64,000 nucleotides of DNA from NCBI RefSeq assembly GCF_036320485.1, contig NZ_CP132911.1, forward strand, positions 1,240,001 to 1,304,000, in the 5' to 3' direction. Under the pieces are notes generated by a model, which was given only the letters and a program-made list of their open reading frames with translations, was not told the DNA's origin and did no database searches. The DNA is from Dyella sp. A6. Lineage in GTDB: Bacteria; Pseudomonadota; Gammaproteobacteria; Xanthomonadales; Rhodanobacteraceae. Position 1 is the first letter of the stretch. Every line of letters begins with the position of its first letter. Positions 26,174 to 36,205 of the stretch are shown here, piece by piece. The translations under genes and the position numbers were made by a program.

Positions 26174-27358
26174 ATGGCTCATCTTCCCCAGATCCGGATT
26201 CCCGCCACCTATATGCGTGGCGGTACCAGCAAGGGTGTGTTCTTTCGTCTGCAGGACCTGCCCGAGGCGGCGCAGGTGCCGGGCGCCGTGCGTGATGCCC
26301 TGCTGCAGCGTGTGATCGGCAGTCCCGATCCCTATGGCAAGCAGATCGACGGCATGGGGGGTGCGAGCTCCAGCACCAGCAAGACGGTGATCGTGTCCAG
26401 GAGCGTGCGTCCGGATCATGACGTGGACTACCTGTTCGGCCAGGTGGCGATCGACAGGGCCTTCGTCGACTGGAGCGGCAACTGCGGCAACCTGTCGGCA
26501 GCGGTCGGTCCGTTTGCCATTGCGGCGGGGCTGGTCGATCCGTCACGGGTGCCACGCGACGGCATCGCGATCGTGCGCATCTGGCAGGCCAACATCGGCA
26601 AGACCATCATTGCCCATGTGCCGATGACCGACGGCGCGGTGCAGGAGACCGGCGATTTCGAACTGGACGGGGTGACCTTCCCGGCGGCCGAAGTACAACT
26701 GGAATTCATGGACCCGGCCGCCGAGGAAGAGGGTGCGGGAGGAGCCATGTTTCCTACCGGAAATCTGGTCGACGACCTGGACGTGCCGGGTGTTGGCGTG
26801 CTCCGGGCGACCATGATCAATGCCGGCATCCCCACAATTTTTGTCGAGGCTGCGGCCATCGGCTACACCGGCACCGAACTGCAGGACGCCATCAACAGTG
26901 ACGAAAAGGCGCTGGCGATGTTCGAGGCCATCCGTGCACACGGTGCGCTGCGCATGGGCCTGATCCGGTCGCTCGACGAGATCGCCACGCGCCAGCACAC
27001 GCCCAAGGTGGCCTTCGTTGCGCCGCCTGCCGACTACGTCGCCTCCAGCGGCAAGCCCGTGAAGGTGGGTGACGTCGATCTGCTGGTGCGTGCGATGTCG
27101 ATGGGCAAGCTGCATCACGCCATGATGGGTACGGCTGCGGTCGCGATCGGCACTGCGGCCGCCATTCCGGGCACGCTGGTGAACCTGGCCGCAGGGGGCG
27201 GTGAGCGCACGTCGGTACGTTTTGGCCATCCGTCGGGTACGCTGCGGGTAGGAGCCGAGGCGAAACGGGTCGATGGCGCGTGGATAGTCACCAAGGCCAT
27301 CATGAGCCGCAGCGCACGCGTACTGATGGAAGGGTGGGTACGCGTTCCCGCGCCGTAA
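26174..27358 (+). CDS. prpF: 2-methylaconitate cis-trans isomerase PrpF
   Basis: A 394-residue PrpF-family protein (diaminopimelate-epimerase fold) that isomerises trans- to cis-2-methylaconitate made by AcnD. Landmarks are the opening RIPATYMRGGTSKGVFFRL (residues 8-26), IDGMGGASSSTSKTVIV, the active-site DWSGNCGNLSAAVGPFAI with its Cys, and VRFGHPSGTLRVGAE near the end. AGGA is 11 nt upstream of ATG 26174. It is co-directional with acnD and probably forms a two-gene operon with it. Confidence 0.96.
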   Translation: MAHLPQIRIPATYMRGGTSKGVFFRLQDLPEAAQVPGAVRDALLQRVIGSPDPYGKQIDGMGGASSSTSKTVIVSRSVRPDHDVDYLFGQVAIDRAFVDWSGNCGNLSAAVGPFAIAAGLVDPSRVPRDGIAIVRIWQANIGKTIIAHVPMTDGAVQETGDFELDGVTFPAAEVQLEFMDPAAEEEGAGGAMFPTGNLVDDLDVPGVGVLRATMINAGIPTIFVEAAAIGYTGTELQDAINSDEKALAMFEAIRAHGALRMGLIRSLDEIATRQHTPKVAFVAPPADYVASSGKPVKVGDVDLLVRAMSMGKLHHAMMGTAAVAIGTAAAIPGTLVNLAAGGGERTSVRFGHPSGTLRVGAEAKRVDGAWIVTKAIMSRSARVLMEGWVRVPAP

Positions 27359-27871
27359 TTCGCCGCGGCACGGAACCTCCGCATCGAAAGTATGGTGTCG
27401 CAAGATCAGATTATTCTGATTTCGAAAATACTGCATCGGCGATGCGGTACAGGTATTGCGCGAGACGGCGGCGCTGGCAAAAGGGCCGCCGTCGCGGATC
27501 CCGAAAGCTACTGCTGCTCACGGTTCGGTGATAGGGCTGGTGTCGGCGAGTCTGGAAATGGCGTTGCGTGGCCATCCGCATAAGGCTCGGTAGGGGTTGC
27601 CTTTGCGCGGAGTCCGCGCGTGGCGTGTCTGCACGACATGCCCGCAGGAGCTTTCTCGGATTCTTCACATAGTGAGGATCAGGGTGAGCCGAGCATGAAC
27701 GAAAGTTTCTGTGACGGACCCGCTTGTTTATTTTTTGATAAACTGCCGCCGCCCCCCCAAGGCGACTCATTAACAGGAAGACCGTTATTCGCCGATTGGG
27801 CCGAATAGCTTTGCGCAATCCTTCCGCGCTTGTGGAAACGTCGCAAAAATCAATAAACGAGGAGAGACCTG
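27359..27871. other. 513-bp intergenic region between prpF and the OmpA-like gene
   Basis: No credible gene. Contains an 8-bp GACGGCGG/CCGCCGTC hairpin (27464-27493) that may terminate prpF, and a short GCGCGGA/TCCGCGC hairpin at 27605-27619. The AT-rich TTTATTTTTTGATAAACT at 27727-27744 is the likely -10 region of the OmpA-like gene (GATAAA at 27737-27742). The leader of about 120 nt ends in the strong GAGGAGAG ribosome binding site. Confidence 0.5.
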
Positions 27872-28996
27872 ATGAAACGTAAGGGCCTGTATTTTCTGAT
27901 CGCTCTTGCACTGGGCGGCGTGGGTGCCGTTCAGGCGCAGGGCACGGCCGCTGCGTCCGACAGTGCGGCCAGCACCACGGCGCCGAGCTACGACGGCCGC
28001 TGGTACATCGCGCCGACCATTGGTGGCTACTACAACGACAGCAGCCGCAACACCAACAGCCGCCAGTTCTACTATGGTCTTGGCGTAGGCCGTTTCATCT
28101 CGCCGAATACGTCGATCGACCTGTTCGTCGACCGTACCAGCCGCAAGCGCGATGGCGGTGGCAAGTGGTCGAGCACCAACTACGGTGCGGCTGTCCGTTA
28201 TTACTTCGGTGAGTGGACCGCGTGGCGTCCGTATCTGATGGCTGGCCTGATGGGCAGCTATCACAAGAACAGCATGAACCACGGCTGGGCTCCTGCCGCC
28301 CAGGTGGGCGCTGGTCTGTCCAAGGCCATCACCGACAGCACCGACTTCCGCGTTGAAGCCGGTTACCGCTATGACTGGGACGACAAGAGCCAGCAGAGCC
28401 AGAATGGCTATGGCGATTGGCTGCTGGGCTTCAGCCTCGTCTCGCGCTTTGGCCAGCCGCCGGCTCCCCCGGCTCCGGCCCCGGTCGCTCCGCCGCCGCC
28501 GCCGAAGCCTGACTGCTCGCAGCTCGACAGCGACCATGATGGCGTGAACAACTGCGACGACAAGTGCCCGAACACTCCGCCCGGCACCATTGTCGGCCCG
28601 GATGGCTGCCCGCAGAAGGTCGTCATCGATCTGCGTGGTGTGAACTTCAAGTTTGACCGTCCGAAGAAGGGTCAGACTGACATCACCAAGGCACTGGCCG
28701 AGCCGACCTCCGCTTCGCTGGCAACCCTGAACCAGGCTGTCGACACCCTGAAGCGTTACCCGAACGTGCAGGTGATGGTGGCCGGCTATACCGACAGCAT
28801 CGGTAGCGCTGCCTACAACCAGTCGCTGTCCGAGCGTCGTGCGAAGATCGTGTACAACTACTTGATTGATCACGGTATCGACGCCAGCCGTCTGGAAGGC
28901 CCGGTGGGTCACGGTGAGAACGACCCGATCGGCAACAACAAGACCGATGCCGGTCGCGCCGAGAACCGTCGCACCGAGCTGCAGGTCCAGCAGTAA
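27872..28996 (+). CDS. OmpA-family outer membrane protein with TSP3-like linker
   Basis: A 374-residue protein. Residues 1-22 are a signal peptide cleaved after AVQA. Residues about 35-195 have the alternating pattern of an 8-stranded beta-barrel (GRWYIAPTIGGYYND..., ending LLGFSLVSRFG). A Pro-rich hinge (PPAPPAPAPVAPPPPPKP) and one Asp-rich calcium-type repeat with paired Cys (DSDHDGVNNCDDKCPNTPPG) follow. The C-terminal OmpA peptidoglycan-binding domain includes VAGYTDSIGSAAYNQSLSERRA. It anchors the outer membrane to the cell wall and may form a pore. Codon use and a strong GAGGAG site suggest high expression, and a classic terminator follows. Confidence 0.95.
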   Translation: MKRKGLYFLIALALGGVGAVQAQGTAAASDSAASTTAPSYDGRWYIAPTIGGYYNDSSRNTNSRQFYYGLGVGRFISPNTSIDLFVDRTSRKRDGGGKWSSTNYGAAVRYYFGEWTAWRPYLMAGLMGSYHKNSMNHGWAPAAQVGAGLSKAITDSTDFRVEAGYRYDWDDKSQQSQNGYGDWLLGFSLVSRFGQPPAPPAPAPVAPPPPPKPDCSQLDSDHDGVNNCDDKCPNTPPGTIVGPDGCPQKVVIDLRGVNFKFDRPKKGQTDITKALAEPTSASLATLNQAVDTLKRYPNVQVMVAGYTDSIGSAAYNQSLSERRAKIVYNYLIDHGIDASRLEGPVGHGENDPIGNNKTDAGRAENRRTELQVQQ

Positions 28997-29021
28997 GCAA
29001 CACGGTTGCTTCGGCAACCTG

Positions 29022-29050
29022 GAAAAGCCCGGCCTGGTGCCGGGCTTTTC
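29022..29050 (+). terminator. Terminator of the OmpA-like gene
   Basis: A 12-bp perfect stem (GAAAAGCCCGGC with GCCGGGCTTTTC) around CTGGT, followed by CTTTT. Confidence 0.95.
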
Positions 29051-29112
29051 CTTTTATGGCCCGGGTGTCGGCGCGATGGCCTATCCTTTGTCCCGTCCAT
29101 GCTTTTGTGCCC

Positions 29113-29886
29113 ATGACTTCATCCACACCCTCTCGCCGTGTTTCTGCGAAGACGCGTCCGGTCGACCGACCGCGTCATGGTCTGGCGCGTGTCATCAGCA
29201 AGCTCGGTGTCTGCTCGCGCAGCCAGGCTGAGCGCGCGATCCGTGAGGGTCGGGTTTCCGTCGACGGCCAGGTCGTGTCAGATCCGGAACGTCCGGCTGA
29301 TGCGGTGCGGCAGCGGATCATGCTCGACGGTGTCGTGATCGGCGAGGTGGCACGTGTCTATGTGGCCTTGAACAAGCCGCGCGGCATGGTCGTGACCGCC
29401 AATGACGAACGGGGGCGCTCCACTGTGTACGACGCGCTTGCGGATGCGGGCCTGCCGTGGATGGGACCGGTCGGCCGGCTGGACCGGGCCAGCGAAGGCC
29501 TGTTGCTGTTGAGCAACGACAGTGTCTGGGCGGCGGGGTTGACCGAGCCGGACCGGCATGTTGATAAGACCTATCACGTGCAGGTCGATCAGGTGCCGGA
29601 CGCGGCTCTGCTCCAGCAACTGGTGCAGGGAGTGACCGATCAGGGTGAGTTGTTGCGCGTCCGGCGCGTGGATCTGCTGCGCCGTGGCGAGAAGAACGCC
29701 TGGCTGGAAATCGTGCTGGACGAAGGGCGCAACCGCCATATCCGGCGACTGCTTGCAGCGCACGAAATCGGCGTGCTGCGACTGGTGCGGGTAGCGATCG
29801 GGCCGTTGTTGCTTGGCGATTTGCCGAAAGGGCAGTGGCGCCACCTGAGTGACGCCGAGGTCGCTGCGCTCACGCTCCGCCGCTGA
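29113..29886 (+). CDS. Pseudouridine synthase, RsuA/RluB/E/F family
   Basis: A 257-residue enzyme converting uridine to pseudouridine in rRNA. Residues about 20-75 are an S4 RNA-binding domain (LARVISKLGVCSRSQAERAIREGRVSVDG). The catalytic domain has KPRGMVVTANDERGRSTVYD, the active-site Asp in VGRLDRASEGLLLLSND, and the C-terminal EGRNRHIRRLLAAHEIGVLRLVR. The RsuA/RluB/E/F subfamily is clear, but which rRNA position it modifies is not, so no symbol is given. The start is ATG 29113; no good ribosome binding site precedes it, and an upstream in-frame GTG/ATG extension runs into the preceding terminator. Confidence 0.9.
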   Translation: MTSSTPSRRVSAKTRPVDRPRHGLARVISKLGVCSRSQAERAIREGRVSVDGQVVSDPERPADAVRQRIMLDGVVIGEVARVYVALNKPRGMVVTANDERGRSTVYDALADAGLPWMGPVGRLDRASEGLLLLSNDSVWAAGLTEPDRHVDKTYHVQVDQVPDAALLQQLVQGVTDQGELLRVRRVDLLRRGEKNAWLEIVLDEGRNRHIRRLLAAHEIGVLRLVRVAIGPLLLGDLPKGQWRHLSDAEVAALTLRR

Positions 29887-29903
29887 CATGCCTCCCGTTG
29901 TAA

Positions 29904-29934
29904 ATCGGTGGCGCGCTTTTACGTCGCCACCGAT
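29904..29934. terminator. Hairpin between convergent pseudouridine synthase gene and kbl
   Basis: A 10-bp perfect stem ATCGGTGGCG/CGCCACCGAT with an 11-nt loop between two convergent stop codons. No strong T-tract. Confidence 0.6.
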
Positions 29935-29962
29935 CAACCGTACGGGCCAACAAAGCCATGGA

Positions 29963-31156
29963 TCAGATCACACCTAGCTGCTTGCCGACCTTGCTGAAGG
30001 CTGCAATGGCACGGTCGAGGTGTTCGCGCGTGTGTGCGGCACTCATCTGCGTACGGATGCGCGCCTGGCCCTGCGGTACCACCGGGTAGAAGAAGCCGGT
30101 GACATAGATGCCCTCGTCGAGCAGTGCCGTGGCCATCGCCTGGGCCTTCTTGGCGTCGTACACCATGACCGGAACGATCGGGTGCACGCCAGGCTTGATG
30201 TCGAAGCCGGCCTTGGTCATTTCCTCGCGGAAGTAGCGGGTATTCTCCTGGACGCGGTCGCGCAGGTCGCCGGCGGCTTCAAGCATGTCGAACACCTTGA
30301 GACCCGCGGCGACCACGTGCGGTGGCAGCGAGTTGGAGAACAGATACGGACGCGACCGCTGGCGCAGCATCTCGATGATCTCGGCGCGCCCGGTGGTAAA
30401 GCCTCCGACAGCACCACCGAGCGCCTTGCCTAGGGTACCGGTGAAGATGTCGATCTTGTCCATCACGCCATGCACTTCGGCCGAACCGCGGCCGGTGGCG
30501 CCGAGGAAGCCGGTGCAGTGGCACTCGTCGATGTGCACCAATGCGCCGTACTTGGCTGCCAGTGCGGTGATCTGGTCGAGCCGCGCGATGAAGCCGTCCA
30601 TCGAGAACGCGCCGTCGGTGCTGATCAGCTTGGTACGGGCGCCAGCGGCATCGGCCGCCTGCAGCTGCGCTTCCAGGTCGGCCATGTCGCTGTTGGCATA
30701 GCGGTAGCGCTTGGCCTTGCACAGGCGGATGCCATCGATGATCGAGGCGTGGTTAAGCGCGTCGGAGATCACCGCGTCCTGTTCGCCCAGCAGGGGTTCG
30801 AACAGTCCGCCGTTGGCATCGAAGCAGGCGGCATACAGGATGGTGTCGTCGGTGCCGAAGAAGCCGGCGACCTTCGCTTCGAGCTGCTTGTGCAGGTCCT
30901 GCGTACCGCAGATGAAGCGCACGCTGGCCATGCCGAAACCGTGGGTGTCCAGGGCCGCCTTGGCGGCGGCGATCACGTCGGGGTGATCGGCCAGGCCCAG
31001 ATAGTTGTTGGCGCAGAAGTTGAGCACCTTGCGACCGCCGTCCAGCTCGATCTCGGCGGACTGCGGCGAGACGATGATGCGCTCGGCCTTGAACAGACCC
31101 TGTTCGCGGATGGATTCGAGTTCGCTAGCGTAGCGTGCCTGGCTGGGGTAGCTCAT
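29963..31156 (-). CDS. kbl: 2-amino-3-ketobutyrate coenzyme A ligase (glycine C-acetyltransferase)
   Basis: A 397-residue PLP enzyme of the alpha-oxoamine synthase family. It cleaves 2-amino-3-ketobutyrate with CoA to glycine and acetyl-CoA, the second step of threonine degradation after Tdh. Landmarks are [57 protein letters not shown] and the PLP-binding Lys in [15 protein letters not shown]. The start at ATG 31156 has a GGAAAG site. tdh lies on the same strand about 3.9 kb upstream, with a DUF748 gene between them, whereas tdh and kbl are adjacent in E. coli. Confidence 0.97.
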   Translation of the reverse strand: MSYPSQARYASELESIREQGLFKAERIIVSPQSAEIELDGGRKVLNFCANNYLGLADHPDVIAAAKAALDTHGFGMASVRFICGTQDLHKQLEAKVAGFFGTDDTILYAACFDANGGLFEPLLGEQDAVISDALNHASIIDGIRLCKAKRYRYANSDMADLEAQLQAADAAGARTKLISTDGAFSMDGFIARLDQITALAAKYGALVHIDECHCTGFLGATGRGSAEVHGVMDKIDIFTGTLGKALGGAVGGFTTGRAEIIEMLRQRSRPYLFSNSLPPHVVAAGLKVFDMLEAAGDLRDRVQENTRYFREEMTKAGFDIKPGVHPIVPVMVYDAKKAQAMATALLDEGIYVTGFFYPVVPQGQARIRTQMSAAHTREHLDRAIAAFSKVGKQLGVI

Positions 31157-31243
31157 GGTGGTGCTTTCCGTGATGGGAAGACCGCCATTGTGAGGCCTCC
31201 CGGCCTTCGGGGAAACCGTCGGCCGGGCGTGGCTGGGGTGGCC

Positions 31244-34200
31244 TCAATCGTGCAGTCCGAAATCCACCCGGGTGGTCTTGCCGTTGTCGTCGATACCGGT
31301 GGCGTCCAGCTTGGGGGCAAGCACAGACATGCGGTTGTCGGCGATCTTGCCGTGCAGCCAGGCTTCAACCGCGCTGGCCCGGCGTTCGGCGAGCGCGCGC
31401 ATGGTCTTGGCGTTGACCGTCACATGGGTCTCGATCATGTTTTCCATGACCTCGGGTGGCTGCGATTTGACCAGCCCGATGAAGTCGCGCGGCTTGCTGA
31501 ATTTCGCGTGCTTGTAGGCCTTGGTCAGGTAGCGCAGGTAATCCTTGTGGCTGAGCTTGGACAGCTCCACGCTTTGTGCGCTGTCACCCTGGCTGCGGGC
31601 GACTTCCTGCCGGATGGCGGCGTCCATGGTTTCCTTGCGCAGGCCATTTTCGTCAAGCCTGGGATCGACCCGGCCGGTGATGGTCAGCTTCAGCGCCGGT
31701 TTCTGCTTGAGGACCTTCACGATCTCGGCAAGGCGCTGCTGCGCGGTCGCGTCGAGCCGGCTCGAGCCCGGTGCAAACGAGACATGCCCGAGATCCTGGT
31801 GCTTGCCACCCAGGCCGGCGGCAAGCAGGCGGAACGGCGAAGTGATCGCGCGCGTGATCAGGTTGACGAAGGCATGCCAGATCACGCCGCCGAGGCTGAA
31901 CTCCGGATCGCTCAACGAACCGGAAACCGGCACGTTGACATCGATGTTGCCCTGCGGGTCGCGGAGCAGAGCCACCGCCAGTTTCACCGGCAGGTGACGG
32001 ATGCCCGGACCCTCGACACGCGGGCCGAAAGTGAGCTGGTCGAGCATGATGTGGTTGTCGGCCTTGAGCTTGCCGTGGTCGAGCAGGTAATGCACGTCCA
32101 TGGTCAGGCGCCCCTTGGTGATCGGGTAGCCGGTGTACTTGCTCGAATAAGGGGTGAGATGGGACAGCTCGACATCGCTGGCCTTGCCTTTCACGTCGAG
32201 GAACGCGATGGGCGTGAGCGGATTGATATTGCCGTCGATGGTCACTGGCGCGTTGCCGTTGAGCTCGCCCTGCAGGGTCAGTGCGGCGGGCGCGGTGCTG
32301 GTATCCGTGCCGAAGGCACCGATCTTGCCCGACAGGTCGGTGATGTTCGCCGTGTAGTTGGGCTTGATGAAGTTGTCGGTGTAATTGAGATGACCGCGTG
32401 CCAGCGTGATGCTGCCGATGCGGATGTTGGCGGGCAGTGGCGCCGAACTTGCCGCTGCGGGTACGGATGACGCCGTGGCGGGTGTCGTCGTGGGTGCAGG
32501 CGCGGCGGATGTGTTGGCCCGCGTTACCGATACCGGAGTGGCCTGCTGTGGGTTGGCCACCACGTCCTGCAGGTTGAGCCTGCCGTTGCCGTTGACGATC
32601 ACGCGCGCATAGAAATCGTCCAGCAGCAGCGCGCCGACCGAAACCGAGGGTGTGGCGCGGCCGAGGCGGACTCGCAGATGATCCGCATCAAGCGCATACC
32701 AGCGCAGGAATTCGTCGCCGGTGAGTTTGTCCAGCACCAGTACCCGGCCCAGACGGACGCGACCGTCATAGTCCACCCAGGGCTGCGACCGTCGCTGCAG
32801 GTAACGCATATGCCCGGTCGCACTGAACAGGGCGCGGTCGATCCGCACGTTGAGCGGCACCGGCAACGCGGATTCCAGCGGAGCGAGGTCCAGCCGGCGT
32901 ACCGCGACATCGAGGTTGGCATCGAGCGGTGCCGGACGCAGCGTGCCGTGCACGCGGTACGTGCCGCGGCCGGCGCTGCCGCGCAGGTCCACTCGAAGCG
33001 GCTTGCGCATGTCCTGGGACAGGCCATCGATGGTGTACTTGTCCGCGCGCAAGGTGAGCCTGCCCTGAGGGCCGGGCATGCCTGCATCGCGGTAATCCAG
33101 CGCACTATCCGCCAGCGTCAGTTGTGCCACCTGCCATTGCCAGGACGGCCCCGCACTGGAAGACGTCGGCGTGGATGGGCTCGGCTTGACCAGGCTGGCG
33201 AGGTCGATGTGGCCATTGCGCAGGTGAGTAGCCTTGATCTGCAGTCCCTGCACGGCGACCTGGTCGAGCATCGCCTTCGCATCGGCGAGGTCGAAGTGGG
33301 TCAGTTGCGCCGTTGCCGACTTCAACTGCACCGGGGTGGTGTGGCCGCGCTGCAGTGCGAGATTGTCGACGGACAGTTGGGCATTGTCGAGCTGCAGGTC
33401 GAACTGTTTGCTCCAGTCGGCAACCAGTTGTCCTTGCACGGAAAGTGTGCCCTGGCTGATGCTGGCATCGAGCATCGGGGGTGCCAGTGCCAGCAGTGGT
33501 GCCAGGTCGACTTTTGCCATGCTGGCCTGGCCGGCGTAATGCCCCTTGGCCATCGACAGGACGCCGCCCAGATGCAGCTGACCATGGCCGACGCTGGCGG
33601 TCAGGTCGACTTTGGCCGGCAACGCGGCCAGCATCGCGAACCCGGTCATGCTGCCGTTGAGCGGCTGCAGTGCCAGCTGGCGTACTTCGGTGCTGCTGCG
33701 ATCGGTGCCGGTGCGGTCGGTGTAGATGAGCGCGTCATCGTGCAGGTCGAGCTGGGCGATCCGGGCATCGGTGGGCGGCGCGGGCTTGGCCGGAGGTGGC
33801 GTGTTGCTGCCCAGCAGCGCATCGAGGTTGCTGTGTCCGCCGGGCAGGCGGGTGTAGTTCAGGGTGGTGTGGTCGAGTGTGACGAGACCGATCCAGTAGC
33901 GCGAACGCAACGGCTCGATGTCCTGCAGCGTGGCGCTGCCGTGGCCGATGTCGAGGATCGGTGTGCCGTCGTGGTTGACCAGGGCGAACTGGTCCAGCTG
34001 CAGCAGGCCATCCAGTTTTATCTGCGGGCTCGATCCCTGCGTGATGAAGTGCAGTTGGAACTGGCCGGACAGGAACCCGTGCGGAATCGCCACCGGCAGC
34101 GCGGCCGGTATGTAGCCCAGGTAGCGGGGCAGGTCGAGCCGGTTCAGGGTGAAGTGCAGTGTCGACTCGCGGCTGTCGGCGAACGGTTTGGTTTCGCCGG

Positions 34201-34867
34201 CGATATGCAGCGGACTGCCATCGATGCGCATGGCCACCAGCGGTTTCACGAACACATTGGTGTCATGTGGCAGGTTGGCGATGAACGGAATGCCCAGGTC
34301 GATATCGTCGACGTGGTGGGTGGCGCCGAGCACCTTGTCGTCGAACACGACACTACCCTGCAGCACGCGAATGTTGGCGATGGCGAAATGCAGCGGCGAA
34401 CCGGAAGGTTTGCCACTGCCCTGCAGCAGGTCGGAGAAATTGAATGTCTGCGGAGCGGTACGGGTGATCGTGATGCGCGGCTGGCGGATGGTCAGCTCGT
34501 CCAGTACCGGTGCCCAGTGGAACAGCGAACTCCACGATGGATCGATGACCAGTTGCCCGACATCCACGAACGAACCCGTGCCCTGGCGGCTGCCGATGTG
34601 CAGGCGGTCCAGGGTCAGTTTGAGCGTGTAGGGGTTCAGATGCACCGCGCCGATGGTTACCGGGCGGTGTAGCGCCGTGCCCAGTCGCTGCTGCAACTGG
34701 CTCTTGATCAACGGCGGTGCGGCAAACGCACCCAGCAGGCCGATCAGGACCAGCAGCGCGGCCAGCACCAAGCTGTAGCGGCGTGCGCGCCGTGAGTGGA
34801 ACAGGCGCACGGCGTGCTCGCGGCCATCGCGGACCAGGGTATCGCGGGAAAGCTTCCAGCCAGGCAT
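31244..34867 (-). CDS. DUF748 (AsmA-like) envelope protein with C-terminal OmpA-like part
   Basis: A 1207-residue protein. An N-terminal membrane anchor (residues 31-52, YSLVLAALLVLIGLLGAFAA) leads into a very long periplasmic region with AsmA/DUF748 features (LIKSQLQQRLGTALHRPVTIGAVHLNPYTLKL split over residues 53-85; many beta-strand repeats). Near the end it has an OmpA-like stretch (FAPGSSRLDATAQQRLAEIV). AsmA-like proteins are thought to form grooves for lipid transfer across the periplasm; the role of this one is not known. AAAGGAG about 9 nt before ATG 34867 decides the start. An ATG at 34939, inside a perfect palindrome and without a ribosome binding site, would add 24 residues. Confidence 0.85.
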   Translation of the reverse strand: MPGWKLSRDTLVRDGREHAVRLFHSRRARRYSLVLAALLVLIGLLGAFAAPPLIKSQLQQRLGTALHRPVTIGAVHLNPYTLKLTLDRLHIGSRQGTGSFVDVGQLVIDPSWSSLFHWAPVLDELTIRQPRITITRTAPQTFNFSDLLQGSGKPSGSPLHFAIANIRVLQGSVVFDDKVLGATHHVDDIDLGIPFIANLPHDTNVFVKPLVAMRIDGSPLHIAGETKPFADSRESTLHFTLNRLDLPRYLGYIPAALPVAIPHGFLSGQFQLHFITQGSSPQIKLDGLLQLDQFALVNHDGTPILDIGHGSATLQDIEPLRSRYWIGLVTLDHTTLNYTRLPGGHSNLDALLGSNTPPPAKPAPPTDARIAQLDLHDDALIYTDRTGTDRSSTEVRQLALQPLNGSMTGFAMLAALPAKVDLTASVGHGQLHLGGVLSMAKGHYAGQASMAKVDLAPLLALAPPMLDASISQGTLSVQGQLVADWSKQFDLQLDNAQLSVDNLALQRGHTTPVQLKSATAQLTHFDLADAKAMLDQVAVQGLQIKATHLRNGHIDLASLVKPSPSTPTSSSAGPSWQWQVAQLTLADSALDYRDAGMPGPQGRLTLRADKYTIDGLSQDMRKPLRVDLRGSAGRGTYRVHGTLRPAPLDANLDVAVRRLDLAPLESALPVPLNVRIDRALFSATGHMRYLQRRSQPWVDYDGRVRLGRVLVLDKLTGDEFLRWYALDADHLRVRLGRATPSVSVGALLLDDFYARVIVNGNGRLNLQDVVANPQQATPVSVTRANTSAAPAPTTTPATASSVPAAASSAPLPANIRIGSITLARGHLNYTDNFIKPNYTANITDLSGKIGAFGTDTSTAPAALTLQGELNGNAPVTIDGNINPLTPIAFLDVKGKASDVELSHLTPYSSKYTGYPITKGRLTMDVHYLLDHGKLKADNHIMLDQLTFGPRVEGPGIRHLPVKLAVALLRDPQGNIDVNVPVSGSLSDPEFSLGGVIWHAFVNLITRAITSPFRLLAAGLGGKHQDLGHVSFAPGSSRLDATAQQRLAEIVKVLKQKPALKLTITGRVDPRLDENGLRKETMDAAIRQEVARSQGDSAQSVELSKLSHKDYLRYLTKAYKHAKFSKPRDFIGLVKSQPPEVMENMIETHVTVNAKTMRALAERRASAVEAWLHGKIADNRMSVLAPKLDATGIDDNGKTTRVDFGLHD

Positions 34868-34936
34868 GCGGTCGATGCTCCTTTGCGTGGCGAGCCGGCG
34901 TCGCGCGATCGCCATGACCGCGCGCAGCCGATCAGC

Positions 34937-34962
34937 CATGAAGCACCGTGGCGTGCTTCATG
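34937..34962. repeat. 10-bp perfect inverted repeat upstream of the DUF748 gene
   Basis: CATGAAGCAC and GTGCTTCATG around CGTGGC. It lies between the tdh stop codon and the DUF748 ribosome binding site. It could be an operator or an RNA hairpin; there is no T-tract. Confidence 0.7.
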
Positions 34963-35050
34963 GCGAAGTCTAGCCCGCTGCATCGACTCTTGCGTATTTC
35001 CGTTCAGGCCGCGGCAGGAAAGCGTGAGCTGTTCCAGCCGCGGTGGCTGT

Positions 35051-36085
35051 TCAGAGCCAGGAGCAGACCACCTTGCCGCACTGGCCGGCATCCATCAGGT
35101 CGAAGCCCTTCTGGAAGTCGTCGATGTGGATCTGGTGGGTGAGCGCCTTCTGCAGCGGAAAGCCGGTGAGCACCATCTGGGTCATTTTGTACCAGGTCTC
35201 GTACATCTTGCGGCCGTAGATGCCCTGCAGGGTGAGGCCCTTGAAGATCACCTTGTCCCAGTCGATGCCGGCGCCGCGTGGCTGGATGCCGAGCAGGGCG
35301 ATCTTGCCGCCGTGGTACATGCAGTCCAGCATGTCGTTGAAGGCGCGCGGGTTGCCGCTCATTTCCAGGCCTACGTCGAAGCCCTCCATGTGCAGATCCT
35401 TCATCGCTTCCTTCAGCGATGCATTGGCGACGTTCACCACCCGGGTGGCGCCCATGTCAGCGGCCAGCTTCAGGCGGTAGTCGTTCACGTCGGTGACCAC
35501 CACGTTGCGCGCGCCCACATGCTTGGCGATGCCTGCCGCAATCACGCCGATCGGGCCCGCGCCGGTGATCAGCACGTCCTCGCCGATCAGGTCGAACTCC
35601 AGCGCGCAGTGCGCGGCATTGCCGTACGGGTCGAAGAAGGCCGCCAGTTCCGACGGGATCGGGTCGGGGATCGGCCACAGGTTGCTGGCCGGCATGGCCA
35701 TGTATTCGGCGAAGGCACCATTGCGGTTCACGCCGATGCCGATGGTGTTCGGGCACAGGTGCTGGCGACCGGCGCGGCAGTTGCGGCAGTGGCCACAGAC
35801 GATATGCCCCTCGGCCGAGACGCGGTCGCCGACCTGGTAGCCGGTGACGCCGGGGCCGATCTCGACGATGCGGCCGACAAACTCGTGGCCGATGGTCAGG
35901 CCGGGCTTGATCGTGCGCTGGCTCCATTCGTCCCACTTGTAGATGTGCAGGTCGGTGCCGCAGATCGCGGTCTTCTCGATCTTGATCAGCACCTCGTTCG
36001 GGCCGACCTCGGGGACGGGGACCTCGTCCATCCAGATGCCCTGCTCGGGCTTGAGCTTGACCAGGGCCTTCATCATCTGCGACAT
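35051..36085 (-). CDS. tdh: L-threonine 3-dehydrogenase
   Basis: A 344-residue zinc-dependent medium-chain dehydrogenase (E. coli Tdh has 341) oxidising threonine to 2-amino-3-ketobutyrate with NAD+. Catalytic zinc ligands lie in [17 protein letters not shown] and TIGHEFVG, the structural zinc Cys cluster in [15 protein letters not shown], and the NAD Rossmann motif in [21 protein letters not shown]. The start at ATG 36085 is the first Met giving a normal N-terminus; an upstream extension to 36145 is not family-like. Together with kbl it converts threonine to glycine, which links to gcvP further on. Confidence 0.97.
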   Translation of the reverse strand: MSQMMKALVKLKPEQGIWMDEVPVPEVGPNEVLIKIEKTAICGTDLHIYKWDEWSQRTIKPGLTIGHEFVGRIVEIGPGVTGYQVGDRVSAEGHIVCGHCRNCRAGRQHLCPNTIGIGVNRNGAFAEYMAMPASNLWPIPDPIPSELAAFFDPYGNAAHCALEFDLIGEDVLITGAGPIGVIAAGIAKHVGARNVVVTDVNDYRLKLAADMGATRVVNVANASLKEAMKDLHMEGFDVGLEMSGNPRAFNDMLDCMYHGGKIALLGIQPRGAGIDWDKVIFKGLTLQGIYGRKMYETWYKMTQMVLTGFPLQKALTHQIHIDDFQKGFDLMDAGQCGKVVCSWL

Positions 36086-36193
36086 GGGAATTCCATCGGC
36101 TGGCCCGTGTGGCGGGCGGAAAGCGGCAATTATAAAACGCCGCATGGATTGACCGTGATACCCGGCGCCTGATGTGCCGATTCACGCCCCCGT

Positions 36194-36199
36194 TACACT
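36194..36199 (+). promoter_or_regulatory. -10 box giving a possibly leaderless miaA mRNA
   Basis: TACACT ends 6 nt before the miaA ATG at 36206, so transcription would begin at or next to the start codon. No ribosome binding site precedes the ATG, which fits a leaderless message. No good -35 was found. Confidence 0.4.
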
Positions 36200-36205
36200 G
36201 TGCGG

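Noticed and set aside
27411..27911. 166-codon minus-strand frame in the prpF-OmpA intergenic region
   Set aside because: It covers the promoter and leader of the OmpA-like gene, has no motif and no ribosome binding site.
30470..34672. Very long plus-strand frames (666 and 664 codons) across kbl and the DUF748 gene
   Set aside because: Shadows of the minus-strand genes, with biased composition and no recognisable domain.
34868..34939. Upstream start for the DUF748 protein
   Set aside because: The ATG at 34939 lies in a perfect palindrome without a ribosome binding site, while ATG 34867 has AAAGGAG at the right distance.
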